A stretch of DNA of 64,000 nt from Hymenobacter sp. BT559 (lineage in GTDB: Bacteria; Bacteroidota; Bacteroidia; Cytophagales; Hymenobacteraceae): positions 248,001 through 312,000 of the forward strand of contig NZ_JAELXV010000002.1 in assembly GCF_016427535.1 (NCBI RefSeq), read 5' to 3'. Position 1 is the first letter of the stretch. Each line of letters starts with the position of its first letter. Both the position numbers and the translations under genes were made by a program. A model generated the notes under the pieces. It was not told the origin of the DNA and did not search any database. It saw only the letters and a program-made list of their open reading frames with translations. This document shows positions 33,110 through 41,948 of the stretch, piece by piece.

Positions 33110-33415
33110 CTAGCCGATGCTGTTAATCAGAACTTTGGTAAACTGCTGGCGGTGGCCATTCAGCTTCTTGTAGCCCTTGCGGCGCTTCTTCTTGAACACC
33201 AGCACCTTGTCACCTTGTACGTGAGCTACGATGGTGCCTTTTACGGCTACGTTCAGGGTAGGAGCACCTACGCTGATGGTGCCGTTGTCATCGGTCAGCA
33301 GGGCGTTGCCCAGCTCTACCGCGTCGCCGACGTTACCAGCCAGGCGATTGGCATAAACAAATTTATTAGCCTCAACCTTAGTCTGTTGGCCGGCGATATT
33401 AACAATGGCGTACAT
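33110..33415 (-). CDS. rplU: 50S ribosomal protein L21
   Basis: A 101-residue ribosomal protein beginning MYAIVNIAGQQTKVEANKFVYA and ending KKKRRKGYKKLNGHRQQFTKVLINSIG, the family ending. Length is normal. It is the first gene of the rplU-rpmA pair, and a well-formed Bacteroidota promoter lies 35 bases upstream of the ATG. Confidence 0.98.
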   Translation of the reverse strand: MYAIVNIAGQQTKVEANKFVYANRLAGNVGDAVELGNALLTDDNGTISVGAPTLNVAVKGTIVAHVQGDKVLVFKKKRRKGYKKLNGHRQQFTKVLINSIG

Positions 33416-33449
33416 CTTATTTCCGCTGGAGGTTTCTCAAAAGGGAACG

Positions 33450-33481
33450 CAAAAGTACGGCAACATTCCGGCAATTCCAAA
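33450..33481 (-). promoter_or_regulatory. rplU-rpmA promoter
   Basis: On the minus strand TTTG (33481-33478) is separated by 20 bases from TACTTTTG (33457-33450), which fits the Bacteroidota -33/-7 arrangement. The leader to the rplU ATG is about 30 bases. Confidence 0.75.
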
Positions 33482-33595
33482 CCTAAGTAGCTAATCATTA
33501 ATAGCTCGCCATAAAATGTGTTTATTTCAAGCACATTTTTGACCGATGGAGGTAAGTAATTGAGCGCAAGAGCATGACTAGTCGCTAGTCATTTC

Positions 33596-33635
33596 TGTGG
33601 ACAACTACTGTTATCCACACTCAAAATGTGGATAA
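33596..33635. promoter_or_regulatory. Cluster of three DnaA boxes
   Basis: TGTGGACAA (33596-33604, one mismatch), TTATCCACA (33611-33619, perfect) and TGTGGATAA (33627-33635, perfect inverse). The last two form a palindrome around a seven-base spacer. In E. coli DnaA controls nrdAB through such boxes, and they also define oriC. Confidence 0.7.
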
Positions 33636-33751
33636 GTGGTTCTAAATGCGGAGTTTTGACAGCTTTGCTTCATGTATTACTCAGCCTACCGCCTGCCCAC
33701 CGAAAAAGCCGGCTTAAGAAAACGTAATCCAGCATCCGCGGGTTACTTGGC

Positions 33752-33759
33752 TATCTTTG
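33752..33759 (+). promoter_or_regulatory. -7 box for nrdB
   Basis: TATCTTTG matches TAnnTTTG and lies 92 bases before the nrdB ATG. The -33 element is unclear. Confidence 0.45.
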
Positions 33760-33851
33760 AGACACAGGTTAACCTCGGGCTCACTAGCTGCCCACCGTTC
33801 AGCCTGGTCTTGTTCGTCGCACTTCGTTATCCCCCGCAACCCAGTTAGCTT

Positions 33852-34811
33852 ATGGAGCCTTTACTTGCCGAAAACCCCAACCGGTTTGTCCTTTTCCCCA
33901 TTCAAAACCCCCAGGTGTGGGAGTTTTATAAGAAAGCCGAAGCTTCGTTCTGGACTGCCGAGGAAATTGACCTAGGGCAAGACCAGAAAGATTGGAATAG
34001 CCTGAACGACAACGAGCGCCACTTCATCAAGCACGTGCTGGCTTTCTTCGCCGCCAGCGACGGCATCGTGAATGAGAACTTGGCCATCAACTTCATGCAG
34101 GAAGTGCAGATGCCCGAGGCGCGTTGCTTTTACGGCTTCCAGATTATGATGGAGAACATTCACAGCGAGACTTATTCGCTGCTGATTGATACCTACATCA
34201 AAGACCCCAAGGAGAAGGACTACCTCTTCAACGCCCTCGAAACCGTGCCGGCCGTGCAGCGCAAAGGCCAGTGGGCGCTGACCTGGATTAACTCGGAGAA
34301 CTTTGCTGAGCGCCTCATCGCATTCGCGGCCGTGGAGGGTATCTTCTTCTCAGGTTCGTTCTGCTCTATCTTCTGGCTCAAGAAGCGCGGCCTGATGCCC
34401 GGCCTGACCTTCTCCAACGAATTGATTTCGCGCGACGAAGGACTGCACTGCGACTTCGCGTGCTTGCTCTACAGCTACCTTGAAAACAAGCTGCCCGAGG
34501 CCCGCGTGCAGGAAATCATCCGCGACGCGGTGACTATTGAGCAGGAGTTTGTGACTGAGGCGCTGCCCGTGAGCCTCATCGGCATGAACGCCCGCACTAT
34601 GAGCCAGTACATCGAGTTTGTGGCCGACCGCCTGCTCGTGTCGCTGGGCTGCGGCAAAATATACAACTCGACCAACCCCTTCGACTTCATGGAAATGATT
34701 TCGGTGCAGGGCAAGACTAACTTCTTCGAGAAGCGCGTGGCCGAGTATCAGAAAGCCGGTGTAATGACCGAGCGCGCCGATAACGTGTTCTCGATGGACG
34801 AGGATTTCTAA
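33852..34811 (+). CDS. nrdB: Ribonucleotide reductase class I beta subunit
   Basis: A 319-residue radical-generating subunit. The iron ligands and radical site match the eukaryote-like R2 branch: [13 protein letters not shown] (Asp70), [13 protein letters not shown] (Glu101, His104, Tyr108 as the stable radical site), and the long block [44 protein letters not shown]. The end [10 protein letters not shown] is the acidic tail that docks on the alpha subunit. It is transcribed alone (terminator 34828-34865), 3.2 kb from nrdA. Confidence 0.97.
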   Translation: MEPLLAENPNRFVLFPIQNPQVWEFYKKAEASFWTAEEIDLGQDQKDWNSLNDNERHFIKHVLAFFAASDGIVNENLAINFMQEVQMPEARCFYGFQIMMENIHSETYSLLIDTYIKDPKEKDYLFNALETVPAVQRKGQWALTWINSENFAERLIAFAAVEGIFFSGSFCSIFWLKKRGLMPGLTFSNELISRDEGLHCDFACLLYSYLENKLPEARVQEIIRDAVTIEQEFVTEALPVSLIGMNARTMSQYIEFVADRLLVSLGCGKIYNSTNPFDFMEMISVQGKTNFFEKRVAEYQKAGVMTERADNVFSMDEDF

Positions 34812-34827
34812 GAGGTATTGTTGATTG

Positions 34828-34865
34828 AAAAAGCCCTGACCTACTGTGTAGGTCAGGGCTTTTTT
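34828..34865 (+). terminator. nrdB terminator
   Basis: AAAAGCCCTGACCTAC with its perfect inverse (34848 onward), TGT loop and a T-run. A textbook Rho-independent terminator. Confidence 0.9.
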
Positions 34866-34903
34866 GTGGAACTTAGGTGTGCAGCGTTGTCAGAGCGTAT
34901 TAT

Positions 34904-35018
34904 CCCACCCCCAGCCCCTCCCCTCCGGGAGAGGAGAGCCTGACGAATGAATGGCGTCCGCTCGCTTGCAGTTGGCCCCCTCTCCCGGACTCCCGGAGGG
35001 GAGGGGCTGGGGGTGGGG
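34904..35018. repeat. Palindromic intergenic repeat, family C, copy 1
   Basis: CCCACCCCCAGCCCCTCCCC on the left is mirrored by GGGGAGGGGCTGGGGGTGGG on the right; the inner arm has CTCCGGGAGAGG / CCTCTCCCGGACTCCCGGAGG, with a short internal duplication. The loop (GAGCCTGACGA...CGTCCGCT...GTTGGC) recurs in reverse orientation at 56049-56147. Confidence 0.85.
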
Positions 35019-35048
35019 TAGCACGTCTGTAAATTGCTAGAAGCACTT

Positions 35049-35519
35049 CTACATACCCAACTCCGTTAACCCCGGGTGGTCGGCGGGGCGGGGGCCTAGA
35101 GGCCAGTGAAACTTGCGCTCGGCTTCCGCGATGGCTACGTCGTTGATACTGGCTTCGCGGCGCTGCATGAGACCTAGGGCGTCAAATTCCCACTGCTCGT
35201 TGCCGTAGGCGCGAAACCATTGGCCGGCCGCGTCGTGGTACTCGTACTGGAAGCGCACGGCAATGTGGTTTTCGTGAAAGGCCCAGAGCTCCTTGATGAG
35301 GCGGTACTCGTGCTCTTTCTCCCACTTGCGGGTTAAAAACTCCTCGATGGCGGCGCGACCGCTAAAAAACTCGCTGCGGTTGCGCCACTGGCTGGCCTCC
35401 GTGTAGGCGAGGGCCACGCGGGCGGGGTCGCGCGAGTTCCAGGCGTTTTCGGCCAAGCGGGCTTTTTGAGTGGCCGTTTCGAAAGTGAAGGGAGGCAGGG
35501 GTGGGCGAGCGTCGGGCAT
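35049..35519 (-). CDS. DUF1348 (SnoaL-like/NTF2-like) protein
   Basis: A 156-residue soluble protein matching DUF1348: [94 protein letters not shown]2-like fold; no enzymatic role known to me. The family is widespread, and the cone-shaped pocket suggests a small ligand. It lies between nrdB and the two-component pair on the opposite strand from both nrd genes. Confidence 0.88.
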   Translation of the reverse strand: MPDARPPLPPFTFETATQKARLAENAWNSRDPARVALAYTEASQWRNRSEFFSGRAAIEEFLTRKWEKEHEYRLIKELWAFHENHIAVRFQYEYHDAAGQWFRAYGNEQWEFDALGLMQRREASINDVAIAEAERKFHWPLGPRPADHPGLTELGM

Positions 35520-35561
35520 AGAAAGAAGGTTCTAGGTGACTTTTGGCGGGGTGATAGGCCG

Positions 35562-35990
35562 TTAACGCCCTGCGTACTGGTAGCCGCCTACCTCCTTCAG
35601 CAGCGTTTGCATGCGGCTAACGTTGGGCTTGTCTAGGGGCTTCGAGAAGTAGCCTTTTACCTGCTGGTAGTGCGTAGCCTTGGCCATGTCGTCGGGGTGA
35701 ATGGAGGAGGTGAGTATGAACACGCACACCTGCTTCGACAGCGTGAGCTCACCTAGGGCATCTAGAAATTCCCAGCCGTCCATGAGTGGCATGTTCAGGT
35801 CAAGCAGAATGAGGTCGGGCACCTCAGCCCCGCCACTCTGCACCGTGATGGCCAACTGGTCGAACGCCAGTTGGCCGTTGCCGAAAGTTTTGACGGTGCG
35901 GCACCGCAGGTCCTTTTTAGCAATTAGCTCGGTAATGGCAGCCGTAATGCGGTCGTCTTCCACTACATAAGCTAGTTTAGGCGTTTTCAT
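35562..35990 (-). CDS. Response regulator, receiver domain only
   Basis: A 142-residue CheY-like receiver with no output domain. VEDDRIT holds the acidic pair (Asp12, Asp13), phosphoacceptor Asp64 is in LLDLNMPLMDG, Thr near 94 in ILTSS and Lys near 116 in GYFSKPLD. It overlaps the end of the kinase gene by 14 bases, so the two are translated together. Such rec-only proteins act as a phosphate relay or bind a partner; the output must be elsewhere. Confidence 0.93.
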   Translation of the reverse strand: MKTPKLAYVVEDDRITAAITELIAKKDLRCRTVKTFGNGQLAFDQLAITVQSGGAEVPDLILLDLNMPLMDGWEFLDALGELTLSKQVCVFILTSSIHPDDMAKATHYQQVKGYFSKPLDKPNVSRMQTLLKEVGGYQYAGR

Positions 35991-37485
35991 TGAAGTGAAT
36001 AGTGAAAGTGGTTCCTACGTCAACTTGGCTTTCTACGGTGATGGTGCCCATCATGGCTTCGACCTGGTTTTTGGTGATGAACAGGCCGACGCCGCGCGCA
36101 TCTTCGTTGTCGTGAAAGGTCTTGTACATGCCGAAGAGCTTGGCGCGGTTTTTTACCAGGTCGATGCCCCGGCCGTTGTCTGCCACCATCAGCACCACCA
36201 TGCCCGGCTCGGCGTGGGCGTGCAGCCTGATGAAGGCCGGCCGGTTGAGCGAGCGGTACTTGATGGCGTTGCTGATGAGGTTGAGCAAGATGCTGTCGAG
36301 GTAGGCGGGCACCACGGTCACTTCTAGGGTGGGAGGCACATCGACTTCGACCCCGATGTGATGCTGCCGGATGAGCACGCTAAGTACCTCTAGGGTGCTG
36401 TCAATCTCGGTGCGCAGGGCGCGCACGGTCTTGGGCTTGTTGACATTGCTGTTGATAGTCACAATGTCGTTGAGGTTCACAATGGTATCAGCCAGCTGCT
36501 CGGTGCTGGTGGTCAGCATTTGCAAGAACATGCTCTTCTGCGCCTTATTCTTGGCCTCGGTGAGCAGCTGCACCAAAGAAGTCAGGTTGGCCGAGTGCGA
36601 GCGGATGTTGTGCGAGATGATGTAAGCGAAGTTTTGCAGCCGCAGGTTTTGCTGGCTGGTCACGTCGAGCAGGTGCTGCTGCTTTTGCAGGTTTTCGACC
36701 AGCAGGGTCACGTCGTAGCCCACGCACAGGATTTCGAGGAGCCGGCCCTGTTCGTCTAGGATGCCCTTCAATTCCCAGTGGTTAGACTTCACGGTGTTAT
36801 CCATGGCCAGCTTGCGCAGAACAACCTGGTGGCGCACTTCGGGCTGGGCAAAGCACTGCATCACGGCTTCGATGCACTTGGCCCGGTCTTTTTCCACGAT
36901 GCTGAGCAGCGACGAGGTACCTAGGATGTCTTCGGCGTAGCCGAAGCGCTCGTAGAAGTACTCATTAGCAAACGTGTAGTTGCCTTCCGTATCGGTCTTG
37001 ACGATGTAGACCGACTGGTTGCTCAAAATCTGGCTGTAGTGCTCGGCTAACTCGTCGGCCTGCACCTGGGCCTGCTTTTCGTGGCTCACGTCGAAGAGAG
37101 CACTCAGCAGCCAGGTGGCCGTGTTCGTGTCGTTGCGCAGCACGATGCCCCGGCAGTGCAGCCATACGGTGGACCCATTGCGGTGCGTGGCGCGCAGCAG
37201 CTGCTCGAAGGGGCGGTCGGGCTCGTGCAGGCAGGCTTCCGCGCTTTGTTGGGCCTCGGCTAGGTCATCGGGGTGCAGGGGGGCGCGCCACGCCTCGGGA
37301 GCGGTGGGCAGCTCTTCGGGGCCATAGCCCAGGGTTTGCCAGTACTTAGCATTTACCCAGGCTTCGGCTGGGTCTAGTAGGTTCCAGTACCAGAGGCCAT
37401 CCAGCAGCTTGTTCTGCAGAAAATCGTCTACGGCTGGGCTATGCTGCTCGAAAGGCTTAAAAGTAGTGGGGAAGGAAATGGGCAT
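35977..37485 (-). CDS. PAS-domain sensor histidine kinase
   Basis: A 502-residue cytoplasmic kinase with no membrane helix. PAS-like module 1 spans about 20-135 (LLDGLWYWNLLDPAEAWVNAKYWQTLGY), PAS 2 about 150-260 (IVKTDTEGNYTFANEYFYERFGY), then the dimerisation region with His292 in FAYIISHNIRSHSANL. The ATPase domain has the N-box LLNLISNAIKYRS, G1 VADNGRGIDL and G2 GVGLFITKNQVEAM. The conserved 'SHNIRSH' H-box is of the HPK subgroup common in Bacteroidota. It is soluble and without transmembrane helices, so it senses an internal signal. Its partner receiver overlaps its 3-prime end. Confidence 0.93.
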   Translation of the reverse strand: MPISFPTTFKPFEQHSPAVDDFLQNKLLDGLWYWNLLDPAEAWVNAKYWQTLGYGPEELPTAPEAWRAPLHPDDLAEAQQSAEACLHEPDRPFEQLLRATHRNGSTVWLHCRGIVLRNDTNTATWLLSALFDVSHEKQAQVQADELAEHYSQILSNQSVYIVKTDTEGNYTFANEYFYERFGYAEDILGTSSLLSIVEKDRAKCIEAVMQCFAQPEVRHQVVLRKLAMDNTVKSNHWELKGILDEQGRLLEILCVGYDVTLLVENLQKQQHLLDVTSQQNLRLQNFAYIISHNIRSHSANLTSLVQLLTEAKNKAQKSMFLQMLTTSTEQLADTIVNLNDIVTINSNVNKPKTVRALRTEIDSTLEVLSVLIRQHHIGVEVDVPPTLEVTVVPAYLDSILLNLISNAIKYRSLNRPAFIRLHAHAEPGMVVLMVADNGRGIDLVKNRAKLFGMYKTFHDNEDARGVGLFITKNQVEAMMGTITVESQVDVGTTFTIHFNENA

Positions 37486-38007
37486 AACTACTGTAGTAGT
37501 ACTATTATAAGTTTGGATAGCAAGTATGGAAGTTGTTGATTAATAAAGAGATATCTTATACAAAGATATTAGGTTTCACGTTAAAATTTAATCTCGTTGG
37601 CAACGCTGGCACTGGGTTGTCGCGTTGCGGCGGGGTACCCTAGGGGAGGCCGCTGCCAGTGGCGGATAGCCAGCAGTAGCTAGTAGAAGCGTGAGGTCAG
37701 GCAGTATGAAACGCCTTAGCCAAATGAACGTTGTGCCGCTTCTGCTTATCAGCTAGGCTGGGGGTTGGTTTGGCCCCCAGCCGGGTAGCTGTATATAACT
37801 AAAAAAAACTTATCGCGCGCCCGAACGACCCGGCGGTTTTATAAAAAACGGCCGGGCGGCCTCATTTTCAGGCTATGCGGATAGATTCTAAATATTTCCT
37901 TTGGCACTCCCAAACAAGGGAACTAATTTCCGACTTTAAAGCACCGCAGCCCAGCACGCTAGGCTAGCCAGATTAGTACCCCCGCTCCTTAAAGCACCCG
38001 TTATAAC
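37486..38007. other. Control region between the kinase gene and nrdA (522 bases)
   Basis: No gene longer than a 16-residue peptide (37706-37756) is visible. It is divergent: the kinase on the left and nrdA on the right. It holds one CCTAGG (37639), a hairpin GGCTGGGGG...CCCCCAGCC at 37757-37784 and another imperfect hairpin CCCGGC...GCCGGG around 37829-37857. The rest is AT-rich close to both genes. No known riboswitch pattern was matched with confidence. Confidence 0.65.
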
Positions 38008-40383
38008 ATGCTCGTAATCAAACGCGATGGCCGCCGTGAGTCGGTCAAGTTCGATAAAGTCACCGCCCGCATTGAAAAACTTTGCTACGGGCTTAATCAA
38101 AACTACGTGTCGCCCATCGAGGTGGCCAAGAAGGTCATCGACGGCATCTACGATGGCGTGACGACCGTCGAACTCGACAACCTGGCGGCGGAGACGGCCG
38201 CTTCGCTGACCACCCGGCACCCGGACTACGCCATCTTGGCGGCCCGCATCGCGGTGAGCAACCTGCACAAGGTGACCTCGAAGTCGTTTTCGAGCACCAT
38301 GAAGCGCCTCTACACCTACGAGGACCCCAAGAATGGCGACAACGCGTCGCTGATTGCCAAGGATGTGTGGGAGGTGATTCACAAGCACGCGCACACCCTG
38401 GACTCGGCCATTATCTACGACCGCGACTACAACTACGACTTCTTCGGCTTCAAGACCCTAGAGCGCTCGTACTTGCTGCGCCTCGATGGCAAGGTGGTGG
38501 AGCGGCCCCAGCACATGCTGATGCGCGTGTCGGTGGGCATCCACAAGGACGACATCGACTCGGCCATCAAGACCTACAACATGATGTCGGAGCGCTGGAT
38601 GACCCACGCCACGCCGACCTTGTTCAACGCCGGTACGCCCAAGCCGCAAATGTCGTCGTGCTTCCTGCTGACGGTGAAGGACGACTCGATTGAGGGCATT
38701 TATGAGACGCTGAAGGACTGCGCGCTGATTTCGCAGAGCGCGGGCGGCATCGGGCTGGCCGTGCACAACGTGCGCGCCACGGGCTCCTACATCAAGGGAA
38801 CCAACGGCAACTCGAATGGCCTGGTGCCGATGCTGAAGGTATTCAACGACACGGCCCGCTACGTAGACCAGGGCGGCGGCAAGCGCAAGGGCGCCTTCGC
38901 CATTTACCTAGAGCCTTGGCACGCCGACGTGTTCGAGTTCCTGGACCTGAAAAAGAACCACGGCAAAGAGGAAATGCGTGCCCGCGACTTGTTTTACGCC
39001 CTCTGGACGCCCGACTTGTTTATGAAGCGCGTGGAAGCTAACGGCGACTGGACGCTGATGTGCCCCCACGAGTGCCCGGGCCTCGACACGAGCTGGGGCC
39101 CCGAGTTTGAGAAGCTCTACACCAAGTACGAGCGCGAGGGCCGCGGCCGCAAGACCATTAAGGCGCAGGAGCTGTGGTTTGCCATCTTGGAAAGCCAGAC
39201 CGAGACGGGCACGCCCTATATGCTCTTCAAGGACGCTGCCAACGGCAAGAGCAACCAGCAGAACCTCGGCACCATTAAGTCGAGCAACCTCTGCACCGAG
39301 ATTATGGAGTACACCGACAAGGACGAGATTGCGGTCTGCAACCTTGCCTCGCTGGCGCTGCCCCGCTACCTCGTGGAAGATGCCCAGGGCAACGTGCGCT
39401 TCGACCACGACAAGCTGTACGAAATCACGTACCAGACTACCTTGAACCTCAACAAGGTAATCGACGTGAACTACTACCCGGTGCCCGAAACCGAGCGCTC
39501 CAACTTCCGCCACCGGCCCATCGGCCTAGGGGTGCAGGGCCTGGCCGATACGTTTATTGCGCTGCGTATGCCCTTCGAGAGCGACGAGGCTAAGGGCCTG
39601 AACGAAGACATTTTCGAGACGATTTACTTCGCCGCCATGACGGCTTCGAAGGACCTCGCAATGAAGGATGGGGCCTACGAGACCTTCCCCGGCTCGCCCC
39701 TGAGCCAGGGCAAGTTCCAGTTTGACCTCTGGGGCGTGACGCCCAAGTCGGGCCGCTGGGACTGGGATACGCTGCGCGGCCAGGTAGTGGAGCACGGCGT
39801 GCGCAACTCGCTGCTGGTGGCCCCCATGCCCACTGCCAGCACCGCCCAGATTCTGGGCAACAACGAGTCGTTTGAGCCCTACACCAGCAACATTTATGTG
39901 CGGCGCGTGCTCAGCGGCGAGTTTATGGTGGTGAACAAGCACCTGCTGAAGGACCTAGTGAAGCTGGGCCTCTGGAACGAGCAGATGAAGCAGGACATCA
40001 TCGCGGCCAATGGCTCGGTGCAGGGCATTGCTCGCGTGCCGCAGCACATCAAGGACCTGTACAAGACGGTGTGGGAGATTTCGCAGCGCACCATCATCGA
40101 CATGGCTGCTGACCGGGGTGCCTACATCTGCCAGAGCCAGAGCCTGAACCTGCACGTGCAGAACCCCAACTTCGGCAAGCTCACCAGCATGCACTTCCAC
40201 AGCTGGAAGCGCGGCCTCAAAACCGGCATGTACTACCTGCGCACCAAAGCCGCCGCCGACGCCATCAAGTTCACGGTGGAAAAGCAAGCCGCCGAAACCC
40301 TGGAGCCCATGTACGCTCAGAACCAAGCCGACATGGCCTGCTCGCTCGATAACCCCGACGCCTGCGAGGCCTGCGGGTCGTAA
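38008..40383 (+). CDS. nrdA: Ribonucleotide reductase class I alpha subunit
   Basis: A 791-residue catalytic subunit that reduces ribonucleoside diphosphates. Residues 1-95 are an ATP-cone ([25 protein letters not shown]), the site of allosteric activity control. The barrel contains [39 protein letters not shown] and the catalytic block [23 protein letters not shown]. The C-terminal tail ends CEACGS, the shuttle cysteines. The length and motifs pair it with nrdB 3.2 kb upstream, so the enzyme is class Ia-like with an intact ATP-cone. A perfect 18-bp stem terminator follows. Confidence 0.97.
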   Translation: MLVIKRDGRRESVKFDKVTARIEKLCYGLNQNYVSPIEVAKKVIDGIYDGVTTVELDNLAAETAASLTTRHPDYAILAARIAVSNLHKVTSKSFSSTMKRLYTYEDPKNGDNASLIAKDVWEVIHKHAHTLDSAIIYDRDYNYDFFGFKTLERSYLLRLDGKVVERPQHMLMRVSVGIHKDDIDSAIKTYNMMSERWMTHATPTLFNAGTPKPQMSSCFLLTVKDDSIEGIYETLKDCALISQSAGGIGLAVHNVRATGSYIKGTNGNSNGLVPMLKVFNDTARYVDQGGGKRKGAFAIYLEPWHADVFEFLDLKKNHGKEEMRARDLFYALWTPDLFMKRVEANGDWTLMCPHECPGLDTSWGPEFEKLYTKYEREGRGRKTIKAQELWFAILESQTETGTPYMLFKDAANGKSNQQNLGTIKSSNLCTEIMEYTDKDEIAVCNLASLALPRYLVEDAQGNVRFDHDKLYEITYQTTLNLNKVIDVNYYPVPETERSNFRHRPIGLGVQGLADTFIALRMPFESDEAKGLNEDIFETIYFAAMTASKDLAMKDGAYETFPGSPLSQGKFQFDLWGVTPKSGRWDWDTLRGQVVEHGVRNSLLVAPMPTASTAQILGNNESFEPYTSNIYVRRVLSGEFMVVNKHLLKDLVKLGLWNEQMKQDIIAANGSVQGIARVPQHIKDLYKTVWEISQRTIIDMAADRGAYICQSQSLNLHVQNPNFGKLTSMHFHSWKRGLKTGMYYLRTKAAADAIKFTVEKQAAETLEPMYAQNQADMACSLDNPDACEACGS

Positions 40384-40406
40384 GGGCGAATAGCCTAAAT
40401 GAGAAA

Positions 40407-40446
40407 CAGCTAAAAGAGGAAACCTTAGGGTTTCCTCTTTTAGCTG
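40407..40446 (+). terminator. nrdA terminator
   Basis: CAGCTAAAAGAGGAAACC (40407-40424) pairs perfectly with 40429-40446 around TTAG. Strong, but the T-run is inside the stem. The AT-rich gene begins 17 bases later. Confidence 0.8.
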
Positions 40447-40462
40447 ATACCATTATCAAAAC

Positions 40463-41839
40463 TTGAAAATGAAGGCATCAATTGACACTATAGCTTCCTT
40501 TCTAGATGACGACTTGCTTGAAATGGCAAAAGTGGCTAGAGATAAAATGGGCGATTACGAATATGCCGAACTTAGTGTCAAGGAAGCATATCCTATTCTC
40601 AAATTATTGCTTGACCAACTCAAATCATCAATTGAGAAAGGATATTTAGAAAGAGTAAGTCAAACTAGGAGGGCCAGCATTGGAGCGCAGCTAACAAATA
40701 TCAAGCAAGCGCTAAATGTCTTCAGTCAATATGATTATGATTCTAATTATCAGTCCAGACAGTATCAAGCTCAGTACATCCAGTCGGTCTATGGATTGAA
40801 AGATGCAGTTGACGATGCAAAGCTATTTGAGATGTCGAAAAGCTTCGGTAATTACTATAGCTCACTAGAAAAACTCTCTGCTACAGAAAATCAGTATCAA
40901 GAGATACTTTCTAAAATAGAAGGTGCTGAAAAGTTGTATAAGGAAGCTTATGATAGGCTTGAGCTAGTAAATGAGAAGCTGGAATTAGCAGAAAAGGCTT
41001 CAGAAGAATTAGATATTTTAAAATCGACCGGTGAAAAAAATGAAACAAAAATCGATGAACTATTGGACACTGCGAAAGAGTACGTACAAGATATAGAGGA
41101 TAGAAGAACGAAGGTTGAGGCTTTCCACAAAAATGTGGAAAGTATGGAGGAAGCTGTTGAAAATCTAAAAGTAGAAAACACTAAAAGTATAGGTATTACA
41201 AAGAAGAATCTTCAAGATTTCTTCGAAAATTCTTATACCAATATTGATAACGCAATAAATAAAACTAACGGAATAATTTCTGATAATGAAAATCTTAAAG
41301 AGCAAGTAGCAACCTTATTGCAAGGAGCAACTGCTGGTAGATTGAATGCCGAGTTTAAAACAGAAAGTAGTAAAATAAGTGGTGAATTGAGGTTCTGGCT
41401 TGGTGGGGTAATTGCTATTAACATTCTCCTACTTTGCTTCTCTTCTTTGATGATTTTTGGTTCGACTAGACTTGGTATTCCAGCACTCGACTTGAAGTCA
41501 TTAACGGCCGTTGTTTTTGTAAAAGTCTTTTTGACCGTTCCAATTCTACTGCTTGACTGGTTTATGGTACGTCAGTATAATATTAGGAGAGAGTTGATGG
41601 AGAAATATACTTTCAAATCATTAGTATCAATTTCCTTAGTGCATTATAATGAGCTAATTAAACAGCATATGGATAATGAAGAAACGTCTGCATTCATTAT
41701 AAGCGCTATCGAAAAAATCTATTCATCCCCATTTGACTTGCCCGACACTAAGATGGCCGCTGCAATAAACGCTTTTGCAGAAAAAGGGACTGGTGTGCTT
41801 GAAAAAGCCGTAGATAAAGTACTTGATAAAGTGAAGTAA
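40463..41839 (+). CDS. AT-rich coiled-coil membrane protein of unknown function
   Basis: A 458-residue protein. Residues 1-130 are helical without clear family (FLDDDLLEMAKVARDKMGDYEYAEL); 130-300 are a long charged coiled coil (EKLYKEAYDRLELVNEKLELAEKASEELDILK). Two membrane helices follow (about 318-337, LGGVIAINILLLCFSSLMIF, and 350-372, VVFVKVFLTVPILLLDWFMV), then a C-terminal cytosolic tail of about 85 residues. No signal peptide. Codon use and GC are clearly lower than in all neighbours, and there is no CCTAGG motif in it. It stands alone between the nrdA terminator and a duplicated hairpin. It looks recently acquired. Mobile-element, phage-defence or toxin-like roles are guesses. Confidence 0.8.
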   Translation: MKMKASIDTIASFLDDDLLEMAKVARDKMGDYEYAELSVKEAYPILKLLLDQLKSSIEKGYLERVSQTRRASIGAQLTNIKQALNVFSQYDYDSNYQSRQYQAQYIQSVYGLKDAVDDAKLFEMSKSFGNYYSSLEKLSATENQYQEILSKIEGAEKLYKEAYDRLELVNEKLELAEKASEELDILKSTGEKNETKIDELLDTAKEYVQDIEDRRTKVEAFHKNVESMEEAVENLKVENTKSIGITKKNLQDFFENSYTNIDNAINKTNGIISDNENLKEQVATLLQGATAGRLNAEFKTESSKISGELRFWLGGVIAINILLLCFSSLMIFGSTRLGIPALDLKSLTAVVFVKVFLTVPILLLDWFMVRQYNIRRELMEKYTFKSLVSISLVHYNELIKQHMDNEETSAFIISAIEKIYSSPFDLPDTKMAAAINAFAEKGTGVLEKAVDKVLDKVK

Positions 41840-41851
41840 CTGCTGCTTCCC

Positions 41852-41879
41852 CAGCCGCTGCCGCCCCCGGTAGCGGCTG
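41852..41879. repeat. Hairpin repeat, family E, copy 1
   Basis: CAGCCGCTGCCG (41852-41863) and CGGTAGCGGCTG (41868-41879) pair with one G-T. It is followed by TGCTTTTGGGGG. A copy with the same arms and same T-rich tail is at 43066-43097. Probably a duplicated terminator or small palindromic element. Confidence 0.7.
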
Positions 41880-41948
41880 ACGTGCTTTTGGGGGCGAGCG
41901 GGCGGGGCGACTACTACCCCACCTAGGGCGGCTGCGTAGGTAGAGGCT

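Larger units (their letters stand above)
33416..33851. other. Divergent control region between rplU and nrdB (436 bases)
   Basis: No gene is visible. It holds the leftward rplU promoter (33450-33481), an AT-rich inverted repeat AAAATGTG...CACATTTT near 33513-33537, a dyad GACTAG-TCG-CTAGTC at 33576-33590, a cluster of three DnaA boxes at 33596-33635 and a -7 box for nrdB at 33752-33759. The region is large for this compact window and could be a regulated promoter or a replication origin. Confidence 0.75.

Noticed and set aside
37640..37690. Possible cobalamin riboswitch piece (GCCAGTGGCGG) upstream of nrdA
   Set aside because: The reverse complement recalls GCCACTG, but the remaining conserved blocks are missing and the strand does not fit nrdA.
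37706..37756. Short reading frame of 16 residues followed by a hairpin, resembling a leader peptide for nrdA
   Set aside because: The peptide has no runs of one amino acid, the hairpin is not followed by a T-run, and nrdA is 250 bases away.
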